Below, one piece after another: positions 23,301 to 29,975 of a stretch of 31,153 bases of DNA (position 1 is its first letter; each line of letters starts with the position of its first letter). This DNA is from Cesiribacter sp. GTDB lineage: Bacteria; Bacteroidota; Bacteroidia; Cytophagales; Cyclobacteriaceae. The DNA lies in assembly GCA_030147305.1 (NCBI GenBank), contig JASLAE010000502.1, positions 1 to 31,153 on the forward strand, in the 5' to 3' direction. Below the pieces are notes generated by a model. That model made no database searches. It saw only the letters and a list, made by a program, of their open reading frames with translations, and was not told the DNA's origin. Made by a program: the position numbers and the translations under genes.

Positions 23301-24152
23301 CTGCTGGGGAATAAAGGATAGATTTCTGCCCTGCCGGATGAGGTCAGTAGCAGAATCGTAACCCATCATTTCAGCAAAATGGTCGTTTACATAAGTAAAA
23401 CCCCTAGCACTTTCCAGGCGAAATATTCCCTGGTAACCAGATTTGTGCAGGGCAGAAAGGGCATGCTCGGTAATGCGCAGGCGCTGGTTTTTTTGGAGCA
23501 GCTGCTCAGTTTGGGCAACTATTTTAGCGGCATTTTCAAAATCCCGTAGTTTAAGCTCCAGAATGGAGCGGGAAATGAAATAAAAGATTGATAGGAAGAA
23601 AAGCTGGCCCAGCAGGTAGGTATGAAACAGCGCCGGGTCCTGGTAAACCAGGTAATGACTGAGAACAAAAATAAGCTCACCAAAGCCAATGAATAAGAGC
23701 TGACGCCGCCCCGACCAGTAGAGGCAAGTCATAAGCGCACAACAACTCATTAAAAAGATTGGAACTGCCGCAGGCTTGTTGTAGAGCTGCAGCGAGAGGA
23801 GTAATGCATGTAATAAAGCAACTAAAATGAAGGATTTTACCAGTAAAACTTTGTTTTCAATCGGTGTTTCATCTTTAATCCACCTGCTTGCTACATAAAT
23901 CAATAGCATAAAACAGGCAGCGGATAGCTCCAGGAAAAGCAGGCTGGCCGTTGCGGCAGGCTTATCTTCCGGAAAAAACAGGGTAAATATCAGATTAGGA
24001 AGTAAAGCAAACAGCGCAATGGCAATGGCTGTAATGAGTGAAAATTTCTCGGCCCGCTCTAGGTTCAGGGCAGTAAAATTTGCACGAAAGCGGTAGTATC
24101 TACGGTCGTGGAGCTTTTGCTCTAAAAAAATACGGGATAGATTTGGTAGCAT
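20397..24152 (-). CDS. Hybrid sensor histidine kinase with four PAS domains, receiver and HPt domain
   Basis: This 1251-residue protein is an entire phosphorelay in one chain. Residues about 36-215 form six or so membrane helices. Four PAS modules with PAC-like ends follow at roughly 240-350, 370-480, 490-605 and 615-730. The HisKA dimerisation domain carries His751 in VSHELRTPLNAVIG; the ATPase domain follows (SNAIKFTHEG, SDTGIGIP, GGTGLGLAI). The receiver domain has Asp1043 in LILMDLQMPEMDG, and a C-terminal HPt domain has His1185 in FHKLRPS. The usual HPt glycine is replaced by Pro, but the His is kept. No DNA-binding output domain is present, so a separate regulator must be addressed. I chose the ATG at 24152; an upstream in-frame TTG at 24212 would add 20 residues of a different character. 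PhoH follows on the same strand after 29 nt. The signal sensed is unknown. Confidence 0.93.
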   Translation of the reverse strand: MLPNLSRIFLEQKLHDRRYYRFRANFTALNLERAEKFSLITAIAIALFALLPNLIFTLFFPEDKPAATASLLFLELSAACFMLLIYVASRWIKDETPIENKVLLVKSFILVALLHALLLSLQLYNKPAAVPIFLMSCCALMTCLYWSGRRQLLFIGFGELIFVLSHYLVYQDPALFHTYLLGQLFFLSIFYFISRSILELKLRDFENAAKIVAQTEQLLQKNQRLRITEHALSALHKSGYQGIFRLESARGFTYVNDHFAEMMGYDSATDLIRQGRNLSFIPQQELETIAKKLNQQGFAEGLEVEAMRRDGSLFWMQFNCAVKADEATGQLIYEGSAHDISNRKKALQEALQNAAKLEQAEKIANAGFFEIDMSTSRIVYSAGYCAILGVEEQENICLNDHLSYIHPEDKPEVRRILLEAILRGDGYSQNYRVASQSGGWKYLFSKGKVIQNERGKDFKILSTVQDVTQLRQQQQALEQSQAIISTAFNNNNHFGIYIFDCEYRLLEYNQESVRRLKQWRGIELQKGMDIRTTLGPATAEAFLPIFSKALAGVNTHMELKTQEDVPGETWSEIFVGPIKNSLGETIGALMMASDVTDRKHSEALLKNLSLVASHTDNAVMISDPKHRVEWVNEAFVRHTGFSLKEIQGLYPKEFMISEKTDVATLEYLNSCLQAGKPFSSEILIRTRSEEHKWLQLNLNPVRKQGGEVEKFVSVYTDLTERKVFEQELRAAKETAEQSAEIKEYFLSTVSHELRTPLNAVIGLAYHLLQNRPRPDQADDLSILKFSAENLLNLINDILDLSKIEAGKIKIEHVHFNLRDILNSLKHSFQAQIEQKGLDFKLYLHDNVPHELEGDSIRLIQIITNLLSNAIKFTHEGMIQVEIKAEQKQKEVYLLQIEISDTGIGIPEDKLQVIFNKFEQATATTNATYGGTGLGLAITKQLIELQAGTLWVNSTVGKGSCFGFSIPYKTSGKTDLQPLAYTYGKEPQKDLSRMHILMAEDNLINQAVAGKFLQSWGISFDVAENGLKAVEMAQQKAYDLILMDLQMPEMDGFEASQRIRQLMPEQYSLTPILAITAAGMADIEQKIKDAGLNDMVLKPFKPDTLLYKLNYYCPYMKESMNGMDNPQDTNLSPLLDLSGVLEVAGGDKTFLQELIKLYIRQFTETPLEITTALNAHDRMQLRRIFHKLRPSIMMLKIEQMTAMGDSIHHQLHDETIGFNVLQPQLEQFMGIMAALKAKLLKQAEAENFVLNS

Positions 24153-24260
24153 ACTGCCCGGCTTTGAGGCCCTTATTAAAATTAACAAGATAACAGAGCC
24201 CTGCAAAAACAAAGCAGGCGTTCCCTCTTAAATGTAGGTTTATTGCTGAATTACAACTTT

Positions 24261-24980
24261 TTAGTAAGAATAGCGCACGCTTTCTTCCTGTGGTTTTAAT
24301 ACATAATGGTCGGCGCCTTCTGCAGGTTCAATATCCAAAACGTTGGCGAGTACAAGCCGTATCAGGGTTCTGGAGGCAAGGTGCAGGGGAATATTTGCAG
24401 TTTTTGCAAATACAGCCAGGGTTATAAAGTTATGCTCCTGCAGGTATTGCATAAGCTTTTGTTCCTTTTCTGTCCAGTGAAATCCAATATCGCGGGGTTT
24501 CTGGCGCCTTCGCAGGATTTCCCGTACCTCGCGACTGGCTTGTATGCTGCGGTCGGCCACCCGAACATAGGTACGCTTGCGTACGGGTTGTGGGGTATTG
24601 CGCCGGACTGGCGGCTGTAGCATGCCAGGAGGCGCTGGCTCTGGTTCCAGCACAAAATGAGGCTTTCGTGTGCTCTCGCTAATGTAATAGCGCAGCACCC
24701 ATTTGTTGGCAGAAAGGGCAATTGTTTCCTGCTGAAACTGGATCTGTGGCCTGCAATGTTGCGCAATGGCCTTGTTCAACTCCCAGGCTTCCTCTTCCGG
24801 AAAACGCAGGCCACTCAGGCCACCATCGTCGCTAACGCCTATGAGTAAGTTGCCACCCTTGCTATTGGCAAAGGCTACTATTTCCCGAACAATTTTCTCG
24901 GGGTGGGCTACTTTTTTCTTGAATTCCAGCGTTGCGTGTTCGCCCTCTTTTACCAACAATTGCAGTTCTCGTAGCGTCAT
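24261..24980 (-). CDS. AlbA_2 (Schlafen-like) putative DNA-binding protein with C-terminal winged-helix-like region
   Basis: This 239-residue protein begins with an AlbA_2 domain (about residues 5-115): EHATLEFKKKVAHPEKIVREIVAFANSKGG would be the signature region, best recognised by LEFKKK and FANSKGGNLLIGVSDDG. Such domains occur in putative transcriptional regulators and Schlafen-like proteins, and may bind nucleic acids or nucleotides. A Pro/Arg-rich linker (about 112-138) leads to a helical region (about 168-235) that could be a winged helix (EKEQKLMQYLQEH, then NIPLHLASRTLIRLV). It lies 67 nt after the AAA+ gene on the same strand, so it may belong to that unit. A bulged hairpin (24997-25018) sits in the gap. 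The start is ATG 24980. A regulatory role is inferred from domain type. Confidence 0.87.
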   Translation of the reverse strand: MTLRELQLLVKEGEHATLEFKKKVAHPEKIVREIVAFANSKGGNLLIGVSDDGGLSGLRFPEEEAWELNKAIAQHCRPQIQFQQETIALSANKWVLRYYISESTRKPHFVLEPEPAPPGMLQPPVRRNTPQPVRKRTYVRVADRSIQASREVREILRRRQKPRDIGFHWTEKEQKLMQYLQEHNFITLAVFAKTANIPLHLASRTLIRLVLANVLDIEPAEGADHYVLKPQEESVRYSY

Positions 24981-25047
24981 AAGTACATAGATTCAAACCA
25001 GGAGTGCCCTGCTCTGGTAGAAACAAAGCAAGCGTTAGAGAAGAGGA

Positions 25048-26595
25048 TTAAAAATCCTCGTCCTCGTCCTCATCTTCCAGCTTGTCCAGCCCGGGCATAC
25101 TAAACATGCTGCTCAGCAGGTCGCTGAAGCGGGTGCCGGTTGTAAGGCCTTTTTTGCTCAGCATGCTGTATTCGGCCAGGCCATGCAGCACAAACTCCAT
25201 CATAAAATACTGCTCGTCCTGGTTGAGTTCCGGCTGCTGTTTTTTTACAAACTCCCGCAGTCCGGGCACCTGGTCCAATGCCTTGCGATAATCTTTGTCA
25301 GCTGCATCCAGTAATAGGTCCAGGGAATTACCCTCCCCAAACCAGTCGGTTATTTTTTTATAGAGATTAGGCCCTTTCGGTGCCTGCTGCTTTGCTGTAC
25401 TTTTTTCGGGCTTTGGGTGGGGGAAATATTCCAGGAACTGGGTACGCATGGCCTTGCCCAACAGGTTTTGGGCTACAATACCGGCACCTTCCTGCTCCCC
25501 TTCATACACCAGTTCAATTTTGCCGGTAACGGCAGGGATTACCCCAATAAGGTCACTTACCCTGATGTAGGTATTCTTTTCGCCGTTTAACAATGCCCTG
25601 CGCTCGGCAGCACTCACCAGGTTTTCGTAGGCAGAAATGGTTAAGCGGGCAGAAACACCGCTTTTTGCATCTACATATTCGCTTTCACGTGCTTCGAAAG
25701 CAAGCTGCTCTATGAGATCTTTCACCATATCATTCAGCACTACCCGCGCTGCCTGCTCGGCACTAATGCTGGCTTCCTGTTGTGTAATGGCTCTGCCAAT
25801 TTCCAGCGTTTTGGGATAGTGCGTAATAATCTGGCTGTCAATACGGTCTTTGAGTGGAGTAACAATGCTGCCCCGGTTGGTGTAGTCCTCCGGGTTTGCG
25901 GTAAACACAAACTGTATGTCCAGTGGCAGGCGCAGTTTAAAGCCCCTGATCTGAATATCGCCTTCCTGCAAAATGTTAAACAGCGACACTTGTATACGCG
26001 GCTGCAGGTCGGGTAGCTCGTTAATAACAAAGATGCAGCGGTTAGAGCGGGGCACCAGACCATAATGGATCACCCGCTCGTCGGAGTAGGGCAGCTTCAG
26101 CGCTGCTGCTTTAATAGGGTCCACATCGCCAATAAGGTCGGCTACGGTCACGTCTGGTGTGGCAAGCTTTTCTGTGTAGCGCTCGCTGCGGTGCAACCAG
26201 GCAATGGGGGCGTCGTCCTCCAGATCGGCCACTATCTCGCGGCCATGGTGGCTGATGGGGTTAAACGGGTCTTCCAGCAGGTCGGTACCGGCCAGGTAAG
26301 GCATGTATTCATCGAGCAGGTTCACCATTAATCGGGCAATGCGTGTTTTTGCCTGCCCGCGCAAACCAAGCAGGTTGATGTGGTGGCGGCTTAAGATTGC
26401 TCTTTGTAAGTCGGGCAGCACGGTTTCTTCATAGCCCAGAATGCCCGGAAAAGGATTTTCTTTATGCTGAAGTTTATAGATAAGGTTCTGCCGTAATTCT
26501 TCTTTAATGCTGCGTGTGGTATAGCCAATGGATTTTAGCGCTCCAAGTGTTTTTACACTGGTGAGCTGCTCTACCGAAATATTTTTTATCTGCAT
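25048..26595 (-). CDS. MoxR/ChlI-like AAA+ ATPase
   Basis: This 515-residue AAA+ protein resembles the magnesium-chelatase subunit I / MoxR branch. Walker A is a variant GLRGQAKT (77-84). The Walker B region reads CIFVINELPDL, with Asn in place of the first acidic residue but the catalytic Glu193 kept. Sensor 1 is TANPEDYTNRG, and an arginine (PLKDRID, Arg251) follows. The C-terminal part from about 290 is helical and ends with a string of Glu and Asp. The NELPDL variant is, to my recollection, typical of actinobacterial and Bacteroidota relatives annotated as magnesium chelatase, which pair with a VWA protein and are not pigment enzymes. It begins 5 nt after the VWA gene. A metal-insertion or complex-remodelling role is plausible; the substrate is unknown. 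Confidence 0.92.
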   Translation of the reverse strand: MQIKNISVEQLTSVKTLGALKSIGYTTRSIKEELRQNLIYKLQHKENPFPGILGYEETVLPDLQRAILSRHHINLLGLRGQAKTRIARLMVNLLDEYMPYLAGTDLLEDPFNPISHHGREIVADLEDDAPIAWLHRSERYTEKLATPDVTVADLIGDVDPIKAAALKLPYSDERVIHYGLVPRSNRCIFVINELPDLQPRIQVSLFNILQEGDIQIRGFKLRLPLDIQFVFTANPEDYTNRGSIVTPLKDRIDSQIITHYPKTLEIGRAITQQEASISAEQAARVVLNDMVKDLIEQLAFEARESEYVDAKSGVSARLTISAYENLVSAAERRALLNGEKNTYIRVSDLIGVIPAVTGKIELVYEGEQEGAGIVAQNLLGKAMRTQFLEYFPHPKPEKSTAKQQAPKGPNLYKKITDWFGEGNSLDLLLDAADKDYRKALDQVPGLREFVKKQQPELNQDEQYFMMEFVLHGLAEYSMLSKKGLTTGTRFSDLLSSMFSMPGLDKLEDEDEDEDF

Positions 26596-26600
26596 GTTAC

Positions 26601-27698
26601 TTAAAAAGTTTTTCTGCGGTTGCGTCTGTAGTCTTCAAAAACAAGATGGCCCAGGCCCTGCAGGCTGCTATAGTAGGCGTTGCCGCCATTTACTTTGGTA
26701 AATTCCTGCACAAACTGTTTCAGGTAGGGGTCTGAGGCGATCATAAAAGTAGTAATGGGTACGCCAATCCGACGGCATTGAGCGGCCAGGTTAAGGGTTT
26801 TGTTCAGGATCTTGCGGTCCAGGCCAAAGGAGTTTTTATAATATTTGATGCCTACTTTCAGGCAGGTGGGCTTGCCATCCGTAATCATAAAGATCTGCTT
26901 GTTTGCTGTTTTGCGGCGGCGCAGCAGGTCCATGGCCAGCTCCAGCCCCGAGACAGTATTTGTGTGATAGGGACCTACCTGCAGAAAGGGAAGGTCCTTT
27001 ACCTCTATCTGCCAGGCATCATTGCCAAAGACAATTACATCTAGCGTGTCTTTCGGGTAGCGGATCTTGATAAGCTCTGCCAGGGCCAGGGCCACTTTTT
27101 TAGCCGGCGTAATACGGTCCTCGCCATAAAGGATCATGCTGTGGCTAATATCTATCATCAGCACGGTAGAGGTCTGGGATTTATAATCCTTTTCATACAC
27201 CTCCAGGTCCTGCTCAGTAAGGAGGGGACCCTCCAGGCCATGGTTAATCTGGGCATTGCGCAGTGAATCGGTAATGGCTATCTGCTCAGGCGTATCCCCA
27301 AACTGGTACTCCCGCTTTTCGGTGCGGGGCTCTTCGCCGGCACCGCTGTAGAAGGTATGGTGATTTCCCTTAGGGCCTTTTTTCAGCTTACCAAAGATCT
27401 CCTCCAGTGCACTGCGACGGATATTCTGCTCTGTTTTGGCTGTTACCTCAAACTTTCCCTCCGGGTTTTCATCGGTAATAAAGCCTTTGGTCTTCAGGTC
27501 TTCGATAAAATCGCCCATACCATACTGGTCTGTGGTAAGGCCGTATTTCTGATCCAGGTTATTAAGCCAGCGCAGGGCTTCGGCCACATCGCCGGCTGTA
27601 ATAAGCAATAGCTGCATCAGCACCTTCAGCAGGTTGTCGAAGGTAGATGATTCCGGATCGTTTTCGGGTATATAGTCGGTAAAGCGGTAGCCTATCAT
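26601..27698 (-). CDS. von Willebrand A domain protein, partner of the AAA+ ATPase
   Basis: This 365-residue protein has a helical N-terminal half (about residues 1-170) and a C-terminal VWA domain (about 175-350). The metal-ion-dependent adhesion site is complete: DISHS (183-187), Thr in YHTNT (about 246-248) and Asp274 in ITDGKPT. In the MoxR-VWA and chelatase I-D pairs, the VWA subunit couples ATP hydrolysis by the AAA+ ring to a client protein or metal site. No signal peptide or membrane segment is seen, so it is cytoplasmic. It is the first gene of the unit (ATG 27698), with the AAA+ gene 5 nt downstream. A perfect 13-nt palindrome lies 27 nt upstream of its start, in an 88-nt gap after the SDR gene. 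Confidence 0.93.
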   Translation of the reverse strand: MIGYRFTDYIPENDPESSTFDNLLKVLMQLLLITAGDVAEALRWLNNLDQKYGLTTDQYGMGDFIEDLKTKGFITDENPEGKFEVTAKTEQNIRRSALEEIFGKLKKGPKGNHHTFYSGAGEEPRTEKREYQFGDTPEQIAITDSLRNAQINHGLEGPLLTEQDLEVYEKDYKSQTSTVLMIDISHSMILYGEDRITPAKKVALALAELIKIRYPKDTLDVIVFGNDAWQIEVKDLPFLQVGPYHTNTVSGLELAMDLLRRRKTANKQIFMITDGKPTCLKVGIKYYKNSFGLDRKILNKTLNLAAQCRRIGVPITTFMIASDPYLKQFVQEFTKVNGGNAYYSSLQGLGHLVFEDYRRNRRKTF

Positions 27699-27724
27699 AT
27701 TGCGGCGTGATTTCTGCAGATTCT

Positions 27725-27737
27725 GTTATAGTATAAC
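27725..27737. promoter_or_regulatory. Perfect palindrome upstream of the VWA-AAA+ unit, possible operator
   Basis: GTTATAGTATAAC is an exact inverted repeat (6+1+6). It lies 27 nt upstream of the VWA start codon and 50 nt after the end of the SDR gene. Position and symmetry fit a dimeric repressor site; the regulator is unknown. No clear -7 element is seen next to it. Confidence 0.45.
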
Positions 27738-27786
27738 GTTTTTGCGGCAAAAAAATGCCCCGGTTCTTCTATTCTTTGCTCCTGGC

Positions 27787-28620
27787 TTAATCCGAACTTT
27801 TCTGCTGCCCAACAGGGGTAGTGTAGGTAAAGTCCAGTGGGTCCGGAAATATAAAACTATAGCCCAGCTCCTGCTGCAGCTTTGCGGGGCTAATGGTTTT
27901 ATGTTGCGTTGTTGCTGCTACTGCTGCTGGTTGCCAGCCAAAGGTTTCTGCATTTTTCTGATAAATGCTTGACCTGCTTGGGTGATGTGGTGATACTGCA
28001 TTATAAGTCTTTCCCCACTTTTCTTGTTTGATCAGCTGAAGAATAATTTCAACAGCATCGTCGCGGTGCAGGTAGTTTACGGGTGTGTCTGCCACTTCGG
28101 TACCTCTGCTCCATTTGCCGGAAATACGGTCGTAGCCCATCAGGCCGCCACTGCGCAAAATAGTAACTCTATCACCCAGGGCTGATTTCAGCAATGCTTC
28201 TGCTTTCAGCAGGGTTATATTAGCGCCGGGGGCCTCGGGATCTGCTTGTTCCTCACGCAGATCATTGCCGGCTGCTGGATATACGCTGGTAGAACTGATG
28301 TAGATCACCTTTAGCTGCTCATGTTCGCTAACAGCTTCCAGCACTGCTTCTATTTGCTGCGGATGGTGCTGCGCCCCATGCTTTTGCACCAGTGGCGGAA
28401 TGTCGATGATGAGTACATCTGCCCTAAAAAACTCTGCTGCATGCTGTCCGCTCAGCTGTGGATCGAGCCTGATCAGATAAGGTTTTACCCCAATATCTCG
28501 TAGTGAGGGAAGTTTTTCTGTGCGCGTGGTGCTGCCTTTTACATTGTATTTCTCTTGTAGCAGGCGGAAGGCGAGGGGGGCGCCCAGCCAGCCGCAACCC
28601 AATATGCTGATGGTTTTCAT
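27787..28620 (-). CDS. NAD(P)-dependent SDR/epimerase-like oxidoreductase (YeeZ-type)
   Basis: This 277-residue protein has an N-terminal Rossmann fold with a dinucleotide-binding loop LGCGWLG (7-13), followed by YISSTSVYP and by LRSGGLMGYDR, in the order seen in extended short-chain dehydrogenases and epimerases. The usual YxxxK catalytic pair is not clear: the Lys in NITLLKAEALL has a Thr where Tyr would be expected. This lacks-Tyr pattern fits the YeeZ-like branch, whose substrate is unknown. Residues 179-193 (DTPVNYLHRDDAVEI) match the conserved region in which the Asp contacts substrate. It begins at ATG 28620. The VWA gene lies 88 nt downstream, and the bshA terminator just upstream, so it starts a new unit. 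Confidence 0.87.
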   Translation of the reverse strand: MKTISILGCGWLGAPLAFRLLQEKYNVKGSTTRTEKLPSLRDIGVKPYLIRLDPQLSGQHAAEFFRADVLIIDIPPLVQKHGAQHHPQQIEAVLEAVSEHEQLKVIYISSTSVYPAAGNDLREEQADPEAPGANITLLKAEALLKSALGDRVTILRSGGLMGYDRISGKWSRGTEVADTPVNYLHRDDAVEIILQLIKQEKWGKTYNAVSPHHPSRSSIYQKNAETFGWQPAAVAATTQHKTISPAKLQQELGYSFIFPDPLDFTYTTPVGQQKSSD

Positions 28621-28654
28621 GAATTGTTTTGCACTAATAAGATTGCCTGAATGT

Positions 28655-28692
28655 AAAAATAAAAAAGCTTAGCAGCTGGTGTGCTAAGCTTT
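28655..28692 (-). terminator. Strong rho-independent terminator after bshA
   Basis: Minus strand: AAAGCTTAGCA (28692-28682) pairs perfectly with TGCTAAGCTTT (28674-28664) around a 7-nt loop, then a long T-rich tract (28666-28655). It lies about 130 nt after the bshA stop and just before the SDR gene. Confidence 0.9.
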
Positions 28693-28820
28693 AAAGTCAA
28701 GAAGGCCTTAAAATGTTCTTTTAAATGAAACAACTACTTTTCCAGGGGAATAGCAGCAGTTTGCATTATAATCCTGCAGTGCTGATTCTTTATTTTTAAG
28801 CAGAGATCGGGCAGGTACAC

Positions 28821-29972
28821 CTATTCCGGCGCAGCTAGAGCAGACAAATCTCTAAGGGCCAGCACCTGCTCATACACCCGTTCATATTGTGGCAGAATAT
28901 TGCTGATATCAAATTCTCTGGCACGAGAAAGGGCATTTTCTTTAAAGCGGGGCAGGTTTTCTTCCCTTAATATATAAAGCGCTTTTTCAGTCATTTGCTG
29001 CGTGTCGCCCACCGGGCAAACAAAACCGCACTGGCCATCTATTACCAGCTCGGGTAAGCCGCCAGCATTAGAGCTAATTACCGGCACCTCACAGGCCATG
29101 GCTTCCAGGGCTGCCAAACCAAAGCTTTCCTTTTCCGATGGCATCAGAAATAAGTCAGATACACTTAATACTTCTTCTACCGCATCCAGCTTACCCAGAA
29201 AACGAACATCATCACAGATCTTAAGTTCCCGGCAAAGCTTTTCCATCTTAGGCCGCTCAGGACCGTCACCAACCAGCAAAAGCCGGGCAGGCTGGTTCTC
29301 ACGGATCTGGTGGAAAATACGGATCACATCATCCACCCGCTTTACTTTTCTAAAGTTAGAAGTATGCACAATCAGCTTTTCGCCTCCGGGGCTGATGGCT
29401 TTTTTGAAGTGCTCTTTAGACTGCTTTTTAAAGCGTTCCAGATCAACAAAGTTATGGATAACCGCTATTTCTTTGCGGATGTCGAAGTGCTTGTAGGTGT
29501 CCTGGCGAAGCGATTCGGAAACAGCCGTTATGCCATCTGATTCATTGATGCTAAAGGTAACGACCGGCGCATATGAGGCGTTTTTACCTACCAGTGTAAT
29601 GTCGGTGCCGTGCAGGGTGGTCACTACCGGCACATGAATGCCCTGGCTCTTCAGGATCTGCTTGGCCATGTAGGCGGCAGATGCATGCGGTATGGCATAG
29701 TGTACGTGCAGCAGGTCTAGTTTTTCGTAGCGGACCACATCTACCATTTTACTGGCCAGGGCCAGCTCGTAGGGCGGGTAGGCAAAGAGCGGATAAGGCT
29801 CCATGTTTACTTCGTGGTAGTATAGGTTCTCGCTGAAAAAATCCAGTCTGGTCGGTTGGGAGTAGGTGATGAAGTGTATCTGATGTCCTTTTTTTGCCAG
29901 TCCTTTACCAAGTTCGGTGGCTACTACACCACTTCCACCAAAAGTAGGATAACAAACAATGCCGATTTTCAT
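28821..29972 (-). CDS. bshA: N-acetyl-alpha-D-glucosaminyl L-malate synthase
   Basis: This 383-residue family 4 glycosyltransferase joins UDP-GlcNAc to L-malate, the first step of bacillithiol synthesis. Bacillithiol is the low-molecular-weight thiol of many Firmicutes and Bacteroidota. The whole protein matches the family: MKIGIVCYPTFGGSGVVATELG at the start (donor/acceptor loop), HVHYAIPHASAAY, LHGTDITLVG, HNFVDLERFK, and the EKESFGLAALEAMACEVPVI region with the two Glu of the GT-B nucleotide-sugar site. It begins 3 nt after the stop of the serine hydrolase gene, so the two are an operon. bshB (deacetylase) and bshC (cysteine ligase) are not in this window. Start at ATG 29972. Cytoplasmic. 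Confidence 0.96.
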   Translation of the reverse strand: MKIGIVCYPTFGGSGVVATELGKGLAKKGHQIHFITYSQPTRLDFFSENLYYHEVNMEPYPLFAYPPYELALASKMVDVVRYEKLDLLHVHYAIPHASAAYMAKQILKSQGIHVPVVTTLHGTDITLVGKNASYAPVVTFSINESDGITAVSESLRQDTYKHFDIRKEIAVIHNFVDLERFKKQSKEHFKKAISPGGEKLIVHTSNFRKVKRVDDVIRIFHQIRENQPARLLLVGDGPERPKMEKLCRELKICDDVRFLGKLDAVEEVLSVSDLFLMPSEKESFGLAALEAMACEVPVISSNAGGLPELVIDGQCGFVCPVGDTQQMTEKALYILREENLPRFKENALSRAREFDISNILPQYERVYEQVLALRDLSALAAPE

Positions 29973-29975
29973 GCC

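Noticed and set aside
24997..25018. Bulged hairpin between the AAA+ and AlbA_2 genes
   Set aside because: Seven pairs with a bulge and no T-run; too weak to call a terminator, so the two genes may still be co-transcribed.
25048..25075. Short CTCGTC-type repeat at the end of the AAA+ gene
   Set aside because: It simply encodes the Glu/Asp tail of the protein; no sign of an independent repeat element.
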